DNA from: Holophagaceae bacterium
GTDB lineage: Bacteria > Acidobacteriota > Holophagae > Holophagales > Holophagaceae
Assembly: GCA_016720465.1 (NCBI GenBank)
Contig: JADKKO010000003.1
Coordinates: 62,001 to 126,000 of the forward strand
Direction: 5' to 3'
DNA: 64,000 nucleotides
Part shown: positions 1-8,069 of the stretch, piece after piece
Numbering within the stretch: the stretch's first letter is position 1
Layout: every line of letters begins with the position of its first letter
Notes under the pieces: model-generated
The model's input: only the letters and a program-made list of their open reading frames with translations
Databases searched by the model: none
What the model was told of the DNA's origin: nothing
Translations under genes and position numbers: made by a program

Positions 1-272
1 TGGTGGTGGATACCAACACCGCATCCCGGGAGAACGCGGAAAAAATGGGTGTGGACTTCGACCGCATCTACAAGACCGAAGATCTCGCGCCCGGCAAACA
101 CATCGTCTTCGCCGCCTGCGGCGTGACCTCCGGAAACCTGCTCAAAGGCGTGCAGTTCTTCGGCCACGGCACCCGCACCAGCTCGCTCGTCCTGACCTAT
201 GAATCAGGCCTGGTGAGGTTCATCGACACCGTGTACAAGCACCAGGGCGAAAACATCACCGTGCGGTTCTGA
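1..272 (+). CDS. glpX: Fructose-1,6-bisphosphatase class II (GlpX), C-terminal part
   Basis: This is the 3' end of a gene that begins before the window; about 90 codons remain. The segment GKHIVFAACGVTSGNLLKGV followed by a Thr/Ser-rich SSLVLTYESGLVRFID stretch matches the C-terminal part of GlpX, where the family has an 'ATGVTdG.LL.GV' loop and a 'T.SLvmrs.sgtvR' strand. The enzyme hydrolyses fructose-1,6-bisphosphate to fructose-6-phosphate in gluconeogenesis and is cytosolic. The Thr usually found in ATGVT is Cys here (AACGVT), a mild departure. The stop at 270-272 runs straight into an A/T-rich palindromic repeat. The N-terminal metal-binding half cannot be inspected. Confidence 0.85.
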   Translation, partial: VVDTNTASRENAEKMGVDFDRIYKTEDLAPGKHIVFAACGVTSGNLLKGVQFFGHGTRTSSLVLTYESGLVRFIDTVYKHQGENITVRF

Positions 273-397
273 CCACGAAAACTCAATAAAAAATCACCAC
301 AAAGAAATACAAAAAATATTTTTCTGCTTTTCCCATTTGTGTCTTTGTGGTCCAAGTTTTTTATGTCTTTGTGGTCTTTTTTCGTCTTCGTGGTTCC
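272..397. repeat. Palindromic intergenic repeat of CACAAAG/TTTGTG words
   Basis: The gap after glpX is A/T-rich and built from short words that reappear inverted. ACCACGAAA at 272-280 pairs with TTCGTGGT at 387-394, and CACCACAAAG near 295-304 pairs with CTTTGTGG near 343-350. A further ATGTCTTTGTGGTC unit lies near 363-376. The same vocabulary (CACCAAGACACAAAGACACC and its complement) occurs in the elements near 16.98, 30.1 and 52.6 kb. No gene is visible in it. Confidence 0.6.
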
Positions 398-411
398 TTG
401 GAGGCTTGGTG

Positions 412-873
412 GTGAGCGAATCCTGGCGAACGCGGTGGTTCCGCTGGACCATGAATTTCTGGCCCTGCTACCGGGGTTCCGGCGGGCGCATCACCTACAT
501 CGCCGGGGATTGGAAGGAAGTGCGCGTGCGGCTGCGGCTTTCTTTGCGCACCCGCAACTACGTGGGGAGCATCTTCGGCGGCAGCCTCTATGCTTGCGTG
601 GACCCGATCTACATGCTCATGCTCATCAAGTGCCTGGGGCCCGGCTACGTGGTGTGGGACAAGGCGGCCTCCATCCGCTTCCGCAGGCCTGGCCGCGGCA
701 CGCTGACCGCGGCGTTCAGGCTCGGTGATGCCGAGCTGGACGAGATCCGGAGGCTGCTCGAATCCGAACCCAAACTGGACAGGTCCTACCGCGTTGAATT
801 GGTGGACGCCAATGGCACTGTCCACGCCGAAATCGACAAGGTGATCCACATCAGCAAGAAACCGGAATCCTGA
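412..873 (+). CDS. DUF4442 domain protein (hotdog-fold, thioesterase-like)
   Basis: A protein of about 153 residues with the DUF4442 layout: an N-terminal NFWPCYRGSGGRI motif, then RTRNYVGSIFGGSLYACVDP and a WDKAASIRFRRPG strand. DUF4442 proteins adopt a hotdog fold related to acyl-CoA thioesterases; the substrate is unknown. The GTG at 412 is chosen because GGAGG lies 7 bases upstream (400-404) and the N-terminus then fits the family; ATG 451 would cut off the first helix. It is convergent with the next gene, only 5 bases between stops. It could act in acyl turnover, but nothing nearby proves that. Confidence 0.75.
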   Translation: MSESWRTRWFRWTMNFWPCYRGSGGRITYIAGDWKEVRVRLRLSLRTRNYVGSIFGGSLYACVDPIYMLMLIKCLGPGYVVWDKAASIRFRRPGRGTLTAAFRLGDAELDEIRRLLESEPKLDRSYRVELVDANGTVHAEIDKVIHISKKPES

Positions 874-878
874 CCGGC

Positions 879-1781
879 CTATTTCGCCAGCGCCCCGGCC
901 TTGACGAATTTCACTTCGCCCTTGGTGCGCGGCACCAGCTTTTCAAGGGCTTCCACGGTTTCGGGGTAGATGTGGGCGATGATCAGGACTTCGCCTTCTT
1001 TTTTCGCGATCGCCAAGGCCCGGTCCCACTCCTTTTCCATCGCCGCGAAGGCCTTGTCGTCATCCAGGAAGACCTTGCGCTGCACGGATTGGACACCCAG
1101 TTCCTTGGCCACATCGAAGGCCACGCTCTCTTTTTCGGTGCGGCTGTCCACGAAGAAGGCGCGGCGGGCCTTGATTTCCTGGAGCACCCACGTCATCCGC
1201 GGCTTGTCCGGCGTGATGCGGCTGCCCATGTGGTTGTTGACGCCGGTGCGATGGGGGATGTCATCCAGCGCCTTGCGGACCCGTTCCCGGATTTCCTTCT
1301 CGGTCAGATTGAACATCACCGCATCGGGGCCGGGATTCGACTTGGGGAAGCCGATGGGCTCCATGGGCAAGTGCAGCATCACCTCCTTGCCTTTTTCAAA
1401 GGCGATGTTGGCGCTCTCCCGGGTGAATTCCTGATACGGGAGCACCGCCACGCTGAACGGGATGGGCTGGGCGCAAAGCCGCGTCACCAGCTCCGGCGCG
1501 GCGTAGCCGAGGTCGTCCACCACCAGCGCGAACCTCGGCAGCCTGGATTCCGGCTGCTGTTTCGCGCCCACCGGCTTTGCAGGCTCGTTGGGCCTTGGCG
1601 GGTTTTTGGGCGTGCGGGTGGGCCCCGGTTCCGGTTCAGTCTTGGCCGGAGCGGGCCTTTGTTTCCGTTCGCAGCTCGTCTGGCTCAGGAGCAGGCCCAG
1701 CCCCAGGCCCGCAAGCAGCATGAGGGCGCCCAGGCCCAGCAGGGCTTGAGTGGATGGACCAGCGCTTTTCCGGCGGGCCAT
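879..1781 (-). CDS. Divergent polysaccharide deacetylase family protein (YibQ-like)
   Basis: A 300-residue protein. Residues about 12-35 are one hydrophobic membrane anchor (LLGLGALMLLAGLGLGLLL) and about 40-80 a Pro/Lys-rich linker. The rest is a YibQ/DUF610-type divergent polysaccharide deacetylase barrel: FALVVDDLGY, then VMLHLPMEP, TGVNNHMGSRIT and FFVDSRT. The D-D pair and the N-H-M-G-S motif are the family's putative metal site. It starts one base after the stop of the S41-like gene, so the two are co-translated. The ctpA-yibQ pairing is well known next to the cell-wall amidase activator envC in proteobacteria, suggesting a periplasmic, peptidoglycan-related role. Enzymatic activity of this family is unproven. 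Confidence 0.82.
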   Translation of the reverse strand: MARRKSAGPSTQALLGLGALMLLAGLGLGLLLSQTSCERKQRPAPAKTEPEPGPTRTPKNPPRPNEPAKPVGAKQQPESRLPRFALVVDDLGYAAPELVTRLCAQPIPFSVAVLPYQEFTRESANIAFEKGKEVMLHLPMEPIGFPKSNPGPDAVMFNLTEKEIRERVRKALDDIPHRTGVNNHMGSRITPDKPRMTWVLQEIKARRAFFVDSRTEKESVAFDVAKELGVQSVQRKVFLDDDKAFAAMEKEWDRALAIAKKEGEVLIIAHIYPETVEALEKLVPRTKGEVKFVKAGALAK

Positions 1782-1782
1782 G

Positions 1783-2940
1783 TCAGGCCGCGTTCTGGCT
1801 ATCGTCCTTGGGCGTGGGCTTCTCGTTCAAGCCCGCCAGGATCTTGGGGATCGGATCCTCATCGGGCTTCAGCCCCTTCAACACGTGGTCGGGGACGATG
1901 CCAGCGCGATCCAGTTTCTCGCCTCCGGCGCCGATCCAACGCCTGGACACCAGTTCCACCGCCCCGCCCTGCCGCAGCAGCAGCCGGGTCCGCTCGACGC
2001 CGAGGCCCGGCGTCCGCTCGCCAAAGGTGGGATCTCCCGCCTTCTTGAGGGTGGAGGCCAGCGCCTCGGCGGGGCCCAGGGTGCTGGGGCCGACGAGCAG
2101 GATGACCTTGGCGAACGGGGCCTCGCCCGCACTCTTGAACTCCACAATGCGATCCTTCTGGCCGTGCTCCTGGATGGTCACGAAAGTCCCGCCCGCTGCG
2201 AAGAGCCCCGCCACCAAGGCCGCCTCGTCCAGGCTGCCCTCCGAGCACCGGCGAAGGTCCAGGATCAGCGGCAGCTTGCGGTCCAACGCGGACAGCGCGG
2301 ACTTCAATTCAGGCGCGCGGCCCGGCAGGAGATCCGGGAGGCTGGCCATATGCGCCTGGCCGCCTTTCTGCAGCGTAATCTGCGCCTGCCCGGGCAGCTC
2401 GCGAGTGACGCTCACGGTCTTGAGCTGGGCTTCGCTGGTGGCATATCGGAGCAGGCTCACGGAGGTTCCCGCGGCCCCGCGGAGACTGCGCTCCAGGGCC
2501 CAGGCGCTGAGCGGTCCGACGGATTCCTTGTCGATCTTCCGGACCACATCCCCCACCTGGAGGCCGGCCTTGTCGCCGGGGCCGCCGGGCCGCACCGCCA
2601 CTACCTGAGCGTAGATGCCGCGTTTCACCAGCCGGATGCCGAGGTCCGCCGGGCCGGGTTCCGGCAATCTCAGGTCCTCCGGGGTCAGGTAGGCATTCAG
2701 GGGATGGGCCCGTTCCAGCACAGCCTGGATGCCGCCGGAAATGACCTTTTCCATATCCGGGCGATCCACGTAGTTGTCCCGCACCAGGCCCAGCACATCC
2801 TGGATGTCCGCAAGCCCAGCCAGGGGATCCTGGGCCCGCGCTTCGGCGGCGGGTTTGCTGGGCGCCTGCTGGATGAGCGGGTAGGTGAACGTGGCCACGA
2901 TGGGCAGCGAGATCAGGGAGAGCCAGGTGCGCTGATGCAT
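1783..2940 (-). CDS. S41 (C-terminal processing) protease-like protein, catalytic dyad apparently missing
   Basis: A 385-residue protein with an N-terminal hydrophobic signal/anchor (residues 5-24), a helical CTP-type N-terminal region, a PDZ domain at about 110-190 (AGLQVGDVVRKID) and a TSPc-like domain at 215-370. The last carries family landmarks such as LPLILDLRRCSEGSLDEA and GIVPDHV. In active enzymes the Ser lies three residues before a conserved Glu (SASE) and the Lys in TFGKG. Here these places read T-L-G289-P-A-E292 and R-T-P-G-L313-G, so neither Ser nor Lys is present. Ser286 is nearby but out of register. It precedes the YibQ-like gene with a one-base gap. It is probably a non-proteolytic scaffold; this rests on alignment by eye. 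Confidence 0.8.
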   Translation of the reverse strand: MHQRTWLSLISLPIVATFTYPLIQQAPSKPAAEARAQDPLAGLADIQDVLGLVRDNYVDRPDMEKVISGGIQAVLERAHPLNAYLTPEDLRLPEPGPADLGIRLVKRGIYAQVVAVRPGGPGDKAGLQVGDVVRKIDKESVGPLSAWALERSLRGAAGTSVSLLRYATSEAQLKTVSVTRELPGQAQITLQKGGQAHMASLPDLLPGRAPELKSALSALDRKLPLILDLRRCSEGSLDEAALVAGLFAAGGTFVTIQEHGQKDRIVEFKSAGEAPFAKVILLVGPSTLGPAEALASTLKKAGDPTFGERTPGLGVERTRLLLRQGGAVELVSRRWIGAGGEKLDRAGIVPDHVLKGLKPDEDPIPKILAGLNEKPTPKDDSQNAA

Positions 2941-2987
2941 GGAATAAGTGTGGCATGGGGGACGGGAAGATTCCCATGAAGGTATGG

Positions 2988-3060
2988 GCTATCAGCCATG
3001 AGCCATGAGCTGGAAAACCTGCCGATCCAAGCTCATGGCTCATAGCTCAACGCTCATAGC
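2988..3060. repeat. Inverted repeat of AGCTCATG/AGCCATG heptad words
   Basis: Between ddl and the S41-like gene. The left arm, from GGCTATCAGCC onwards through repeated CATGAGC words, is mirrored by the right arm, which runs through AGCTCATGGCTCATAGCTC to CTCATAGCC, with about 18 bases between. The units are near-tandem heptads. A longer array of the same style lies at 25131-25310. It could form a hairpin in the transcript; there is no T-run to call it a terminator. Confidence 0.55.
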
Positions 3061-3066
3061 CTGCCA

Positions 3067-4155
3067 TCATGCGTACCAGCTTGTCCCGCTCTTGAATCCC
3101 TTGTCCTTGGCTTTCATCTGCGCGTGGCGGGCCAGGGCCAGGTCGATGAGGCGCGTGAGCAGATCCCCGTAAGGGATGCCGCTGGCGGCCATCATCTTGG
3201 GATACATGGAAATGCTCGTGAAGCCAGGGATGAAATTCAGCTCGTTGAGGAACACCCGGCCCGTCAGGCGCTCCAGGAAGAAGTCCACCCGGGCCATGCC
3301 GTAGCCGTCGGACACGCCGAAGGCGCGGCCCGCGAGCTTGCGGATGAGGTCGCTCAGTTCCTCGGGGATCTCCGCGGGGATCCTGGTGCTGCTGCGGCCC
3401 GCGATGTACTTGTCCTCGAAGGTGTAGAACTCGTCGGCCACCAGCACCTCGCCGGGATTGGACACGAAGGGCTGGTCGCCGCCCAGCACCGCCACTTCGA
3501 TTTCCCGCACGTCCAGGCCCTGCTCCACCAGCACCCGGCGGTCATAGGTGAAGGCCCGGTCCAGCGCCGCCGGAAGGTCCTCCGCCCGTTTCACTTTCTC
3601 GACGCCGATGCTGCTGCCGAGATTCACGGGCTTGATGAAGAGGGGCAGTCCGAAGGCCAGGGATTCCGAAAGGCAGACCTCGCGCTCCCGCTTCCAGCGT
3701 TCCTCGGTCAGGCCCACGTAGGGCACCACCGGCAGGCCGTCGGATTCCCACAGCCGCTTGGTGATCCATTTATCCATGCCCGCCGCCATGGCCAGCAGGC
3801 CCGCCCCGGTGTAGGGCCGGTGCAGCAGCTCCAGGTAGCCCTGGATCTGGCCGTCCTCGCCGCCGGCGCCATGCAGCGCATTGAAAAAAAGGTCCGGCAG
3901 GGGCGTGTCTTCGGCGCCCTTTTCCAAGGGCAGGAAAGGATGGCTGCTGCGCTTGGGAATTTCGTTCGCCGCCAGCCGCGCAAAGGGATCGCCCTTCAGC
4001 ACCCACACCCCATTGCGGGCGATGCCGCAGGGCCTCACCTCGAAGCGCGCCGGATCCAGATGCTGCGCGATGCTCCGCGCCGTAACGATGGAAACCTCGT
4101 GCTCGGGGCTTTCGCCGCCGAAGAGCAGGCCGATGGAAAGGCGTGGCTGGGACAT
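3067..4155 (-). CDS. ddl: D-alanine--D-alanine ligase
   Basis: ATP-grasp ligase joining two D-Ala for peptidoglycan precursors, in the cytosol. About 362 residues, the usual size. Near the N-terminus, IGLLFGGESPEHEVSIVTAR is the Ddl hallmark. LPLFIKPVNLGSSIGVEKV is the ATP-binding strand and Ser-rich loop, and ARVDFFLE with LNELNFIPGFTSISMYPKM holds the Mg-binding Glu/Asn and the substrate loop. The ATG at 4155 is preferred over the upstream GTG at 4197 because the family sequence begins there; no clear ribosome site helps. It is transcribed divergently from coaD across about 118 bases and is not in a mur/fts cluster. Confidence 0.93.
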   Translation of the reverse strand: MSQPRLSIGLLFGGESPEHEVSIVTARSIAQHLDPARFEVRPCGIARNGVWVLKGDPFARLAANEIPKRSSHPFLPLEKGAEDTPLPDLFFNALHGAGGEDGQIQGYLELLHRPYTGAGLLAMAAGMDKWITKRLWESDGLPVVPYVGLTEERWKREREVCLSESLAFGLPLFIKPVNLGSSIGVEKVKRAEDLPAALDRAFTYDRRVLVEQGLDVREIEVAVLGGDQPFVSNPGEVLVADEFYTFEDKYIAGRSSTRIPAEIPEELSDLIRKLAGRAFGVSDGYGMARVDFFLERLTGRVFLNELNFIPGFTSISMYPKMMAASGIPYGDLLTRLIDLALARHAQMKAKDKGFKSGTSWYA

Positions 4156-4273
4156 GGGAATAGGGTAAAGGGATTCTGCCTGGGGGCGAAGCGCCACCAG
4201 TCCCGGGGATCAATTGGATGCGGCCGTGAGCCCTTCGCCGCGCTACCCTAGGCGAATCCAATCCGGAGCAACC

Positions 4274-4756
4274 GTGCGCACGGCCATTTATCCCGGCTCT
4301 TTCGATCCCGTGACCCTCGGCCACTCGGACATCATCCAGCGGGCTGAAAAATTAGTGGACCGCCTGATCGTCGCGGTGCTGCACAACCCCGCCAAGACCT
4401 CAGCCTTCTCGGTGGAGGAACGCGTGCAGATGCTCAAGGATCTGGTGGCGCCCTTCCCCAATGTCGAGGTGACCAGTTTCCATGGCTTGCTGGTGGATTT
4501 CGCCAGGCAGCATGACGCGGACTGCATCGTCCGGGGCGTCCGGGCCTTCAGCGATTTCGAATACGAATTCCAGATGGCGCTCGTGAACCGTAAGCTGGCG
4601 CCGGATCTGGAAACCATCTTCCTGATGCCCAAGGAGAAATACTCCGCTGTGAGTTCCAGGCTGGTGCGGGAGATCGGCAGCATGGGCGGCGAATTGAAGG
4701 AACTGGTGCCTGAGCCTTTGCTGGAACGCATCATGACCAGGCTCGCGAAGGGTTAA
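4274..4756 (+). CDS. coaD: Phosphopantetheine adenylyltransferase
   Basis: 160 residues, the normal CoaD length. It transfers AMP from ATP to 4'-phosphopantetheine, the fourth step of coenzyme A synthesis. The nucleotidyltransferase motif TAIYPGSFDPVTLGHSDII carries the T/HxGH-type signature (TLGH). VRGVRAFSDFEYEFQMALVNRKL and YSAVSSRLVREI are typical of the family. The start is the GTG at 4274, with GGAG six bases upstream (4264-4267); an upstream in-frame ATG at 4214 would add 20 residues absent from the family. It is divergent from ddl. A perfect 10-bp hairpin follows it at 4789-4816. Confidence 0.95.
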   Translation: MRTAIYPGSFDPVTLGHSDIIQRAEKLVDRLIVAVLHNPAKTSAFSVEERVQMLKDLVAPFPNVEVTSFHGLLVDFARQHDADCIVRGVRAFSDFEYEFQMALVNRKLAPDLETIFLMPKEKYSAVSSRLVREIGSMGGELKELVPEPLLERIMTRLAKG

Positions 4757-4788
4757 GGGCGATACCGTTCAATCAATGCAGCCATGAA

Positions 4789-4816
4789 GGGACACGAATA
4801 AAGGCCTTCGTGTCCC
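4789..4816. terminator. 10-bp perfect hairpin downstream of coaD
   Basis: GGGACACGAA (4789-4798) and TTCGTGTCCC (4807-4816) are exact reverse complements around an 8-base loop, followed by ATTCGTGTCTCTTCGTGG. There is no run of T, so a factor-independent terminator is doubtful. The words belong to the same CACGAA/TTCGTG repeat vocabulary seen in other gaps, and it may simply be a short repeat element. Confidence 0.4.
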
Positions 4817-5016
4817 ATTCGTGTCTCTTCGTGGCTACTGTCTTTCCCGAAGCGGGCGGCACTGGGTTTGGGGGGATCCGTTCCGCGCGATCTCAACCTT
4901 TTCAACCTGCCGGGAACTTCTCCGGGGCTAGGCTTGTCCAATCCCTCAGACACTCAACCGGACCCAGGCGAGGCCTGGCCATTCCTTCAGGATTACCCAG
5001 CACCCAAGGAGTTCCC

Positions 5017-8000
5017 ATGTTGATGCGCGGCCTGCTCGCCTCCAGCTTCCTGGCCTTTGCCTTGCTCGTTCCGCGCCAGAATGAGGCAACCAAGAGCCAA
5101 CCACCTCCACCGCCACAGGTCACCACGGTCCAGCCTACCCGCCCGGCGATTTTCATCCCGGGCGAGGATGGCAAGAAAGCCCCGGCCCAGCTCCAGGCTC
5201 TGAAGATCGATGTGCAGGTCGTGGGCGCGCTGGCCACCACCACCTGGGACATGACGATCCACAACCCGCAGAACCGCCTGCTGGAGGGAGAGCTGGTGTT
5301 CCCGCTGGGCGAGGGCCAGACCGTTTCGCGCTTCGCCATGGATGTGAACGGCGTTTTGCGGGAAGGCGTGGTGGTGGAGAAAGCCAAGGGGCGCCAGGTC
5401 TTCGAGAGCATCGTGCGGCGGGGCGTGGATCCCGGCCTTCTCGAAATGGTGGCCGGCAACAGTTTCAAGGCCCGCATCTATCCCATTCCGGCGAACGGCG
5501 CCAAGCGGGTGGTCATCGCCTACGAGCAGGAACTGCCCTTCGTATCGAAAAAGGATGGTGACGCCCTGAAATACACCCTGCCCATGGGTTTCGACCAGCC
5601 CGTCGGCCGCTTCAGCCTGACCGTGGAAGTGCTGGAGCAGACCCAGCAGCCGCAATGCTCCTCCAGCCCCATCCAGAATTTCGAATTGAAGCCCTGGCAG
5701 CGCAGTTTCAAGGCCGAGGCCGTCCGCGAGCATTTCCAGCCGGAAGCCGCGCTCGTGCTGCTCGTGCCCAAGAGCGCCGAGGCCAGCGGATCCTACGTCC
5801 AGCGCTTCGGCGATGAACGCTTCTTCTATGTGAGCCTCCTGCCCCGGGCCTCCCGGGAACCGCGGCCCGCGCCCAAGAAACTGCTGATCGCCTGGGATGC
5901 ATCCGCCTCGGCCTCCAGCCGCGACCGGAGCAAGGAACTGGAGCTGCTGGACCTCTACTTCAAGCGCATCGGAAGCTGCTCCGTGGAGCTGGTCGTTTTC
6001 CGGAACGCCCCCGAGAGTCCGCGCGCCTTCACGGTCGCCCAAGGGGGCTGGAAAGCCCTCCGGCAGGCCCTGGAAAGCGCGCCCCTGGACGGCGGCACGG
6101 CCCTGGGCGCGCTTGATTTGAGCGGCTCTGGCTGCGACCTGGCGCTGCTCTTCAGCGATGGCATCAACACCTTCGGCCCCGCGGCGCCCAAGTTCCCCCG
6201 CTGCCCGCTGCTGGCCATCAACACAGCGCTCACGGCCCAGCACGACCGGCTGCGCTTTCTCGCGGAATCCACCGGCGGCGAATACCTGAATCTTTCAGGG
6301 GAAACCGCCGAACAGGGCGCCGAAGCCCTGAAGACCCAGGCCCTGGCGCTGCTCCGCGCCACCTATGAACCCGGCGCGGTGCGGGAGCTGTATCCCAGCG
6401 GCGGCGCCCTCGTGCGCGGTTCCCTGGGCATCGCGGGCAAGCTGTCGAAGGACCGCGCGCGCATCACCCTGCATTTCGGCTACGGCAGCGCAGAACGCTT
6501 CACCCGCGTCGTCTCCGTGGGCGGCGAGGAGAGCAGCGCCGCGCCCGTGGCGCGGCTCTGGGCCCAGAAAAAGCTCCAGCAATTGATGCTGGAGCCGGAC
6601 CTCCACCGCGCTTCGATCCTGAAGCTCGGCCAGGATTTCTCCATCGTCACGCCCGACACCTCGCTGATCGTGCTGGACGCCCTTTCCGACTACGTGCGCT
6701 ACCACATCGTGCCGCCCGCGGAGATGCAGGCCGAGTATTTCCGCCAAGTGCGGGAGGAGCAGAGCGGAAAAAAGGAAGCCGAACAAAGGCACCTGGAATC
6801 GTTGTTGACCCAATTCAAGGAGCGCCAGGCCTGGTGGGAGAAGGAATTCAAGCCGCTGCCCCAGGTTCAGAGAACCCGCGATATGAAGGATGTCCAAGGC
6901 GCGGCGGGCGTCGTGGCGGGTGGAGCGCCGCCGCCTCCAGCGCCACAGCAGAACCAGCTCGCGCCCCGGGCGGAAGCGCCCCGGCCTTCCGCGGTTCCCG
7001 CGGAAGTGGTGCTGTCCGCCGGGGAGGACAAGGAGGAGCAGGACGCCGTCGGCCACCGCAGCAGGGATGGCGCCGCCTCGATTTCGAGATCCAAGAAGGA
7101 GAGCGCCAAGCCCGATGCGGAGCCCGAAGCCAGAGGCACCATCACCCTGAAGGCCTGGAATCCCGACACGCCGTACCTGAAATCCCTCGCGGGCACGCCC
7201 AAGGCCGACCGCTACGCGGCCTACCTCATGCTCCGCGCCGAATACGGCTCTACGCCGGGCTTCTTCCTGGATGTCTCGGACCTGTTCTTCCGGGAGGGCG
7301 ACGTCGACCTGGCCCTGCGGATCCTCTCCAACATCGCGGAACTGAAGCTCGAAGATGCGACGCTGCTGCGGGTGCTGGGCTACCGGCTGAAGCAACTCGG
7401 CCGGCACCGCCTGTCCGTGTGGGCTTCCGAGGCGGTGCTCCGCATGCGGGAGGAAGAACCCCAAAGCACGCGCGATCTGGCGCTCGCCTGCGCCGCGAAT
7501 GGCCAGGAACAACGCGCCGCGGACTTGCTCTGGGGAGTGGTCCGGAAGCCATGGGACGGCCGTTTCAGGGACGTGAACCTCATCGCGCTGGGAGAATTGA
7601 ATGCGCTCATCGGCACCGCCAAGGCCAAAATCAATACGGGAAGCATGGATTCCCGCTTCATCCGCAACCTGCCGGTGGATGTGCGCGTGGTGCTGAACTG
7701 GGACACGGACAATAGCGACATGGATCTCCACGTCATCGATCCCCGCGGGGAGGAGTGCTTCTACAGCCACTCCCGCACTGAACTGGGGGGCCGCATCAGC
7801 GTCGACGCGACCGGGGGCTATGGACCCGAAGAATTCCTGCTGAAGAAGGCTGTTCCGGGCACCTACAAAGTGCGGGCCAACTACTTCGGCACCCGGCAGC
7901 AGACCGTCATCGGCGCCACCACCGTCGTGCTGGAGCTCTACCTCCGCTATGGCAGCGGCAGGGTGGAGAACAAGTCCGTCATCCTGCGCCTCACGGGCGG

Positions 8001-8043
8001 CAGCCGGCTCGCGGATGTGGGGGAATTCGTGTTCGTGAAGTGA
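5017..8043 (+). CDS. Secreted VIT / von Willebrand A / DUF2135 multidomain protein
   Basis: 1,008 residues. Residues 2-17 form a signal peptide (LLASSFLAFALLV). Next comes a VIT (inter-alpha-trypsin inhibitor) domain at about 40-180, shown by MTIHNPQNRLLEGELVFPLG and ARIYPIPANGAKRVVIAYEQ. A vWA domain follows at about 285-450 with an Asp-x-Ser-x-Ser metal site (WDASASAS). Then come a charged helical stretch, a Pro/Ala-rich linker (about 630-690), a TPR-like region (about 770-850) and a C-terminal DUF2135/YfaP-type beta domain (NWDTDNSDMDLHVIDPRGEE). The ATG at 5017 has AAGGA six bases upstream. It probably acts outside the cytoplasm in protein-protein or metal-dependent adhesion. No partner gene adjoins it; the role is unknown. 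Confidence 0.85.
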   Translation: MLMRGLLASSFLAFALLVPRQNEATKSQPPPPPQVTTVQPTRPAIFIPGEDGKKAPAQLQALKIDVQVVGALATTTWDMTIHNPQNRLLEGELVFPLGEGQTVSRFAMDVNGVLREGVVVEKAKGRQVFESIVRRGVDPGLLEMVAGNSFKARIYPIPANGAKRVVIAYEQELPFVSKKDGDALKYTLPMGFDQPVGRFSLTVEVLEQTQQPQCSSSPIQNFELKPWQRSFKAEAVREHFQPEAALVLLVPKSAEASGSYVQRFGDERFFYVSLLPRASREPRPAPKKLLIAWDASASASSRDRSKELELLDLYFKRIGSCSVELVVFRNAPESPRAFTVAQGGWKALRQALESAPLDGGTALGALDLSGSGCDLALLFSDGINTFGPAAPKFPRCPLLAINTALTAQHDRLRFLAESTGGEYLNLSGETAEQGAEALKTQALALLRATYEPGAVRELYPSGGALVRGSLGIAGKLSKDRARITLHFGYGSAERFTRVVSVGGEESSAAPVARLWAQKKLQQLMLEPDLHRASILKLGQDFSIVTPDTSLIVLDALSDYVRYHIVPPAEMQAEYFRQVREEQSGKKEAEQRHLESLLTQFKERQAWWEKEFKPLPQVQRTRDMKDVQGAAGVVAGGAPPPPAPQQNQLAPRAEAPRPSAVPAEVVLSAGEDKEEQDAVGHRSRDGAASISRSKKESAKPDAEPEARGTITLKAWNPDTPYLKSLAGTPKADRYAAYLMLRAEYGSTPGFFLDVSDLFFREGDVDLALRILSNIAELKLEDATLLRVLGYRLKQLGRHRLSVWASEAVLRMREEEPQSTRDLALACAANGQEQRAADLLWGVVRKPWDGRFRDVNLIALGELNALIGTAKAKINTGSMDSRFIRNLPVDVRVVLNWDTDNSDMDLHVIDPRGEECFYSHSRTELGGRISVDATGGYGPEEFLLKKAVPGTYKVRANYFGTRQQTVIGATTVVLELYLRYGSGRVENKSVILRLTGGSRLADVGEFVFVK

Positions 8044-8069
8044 TGGGGTCGAATCAATCCGGCATAAAA

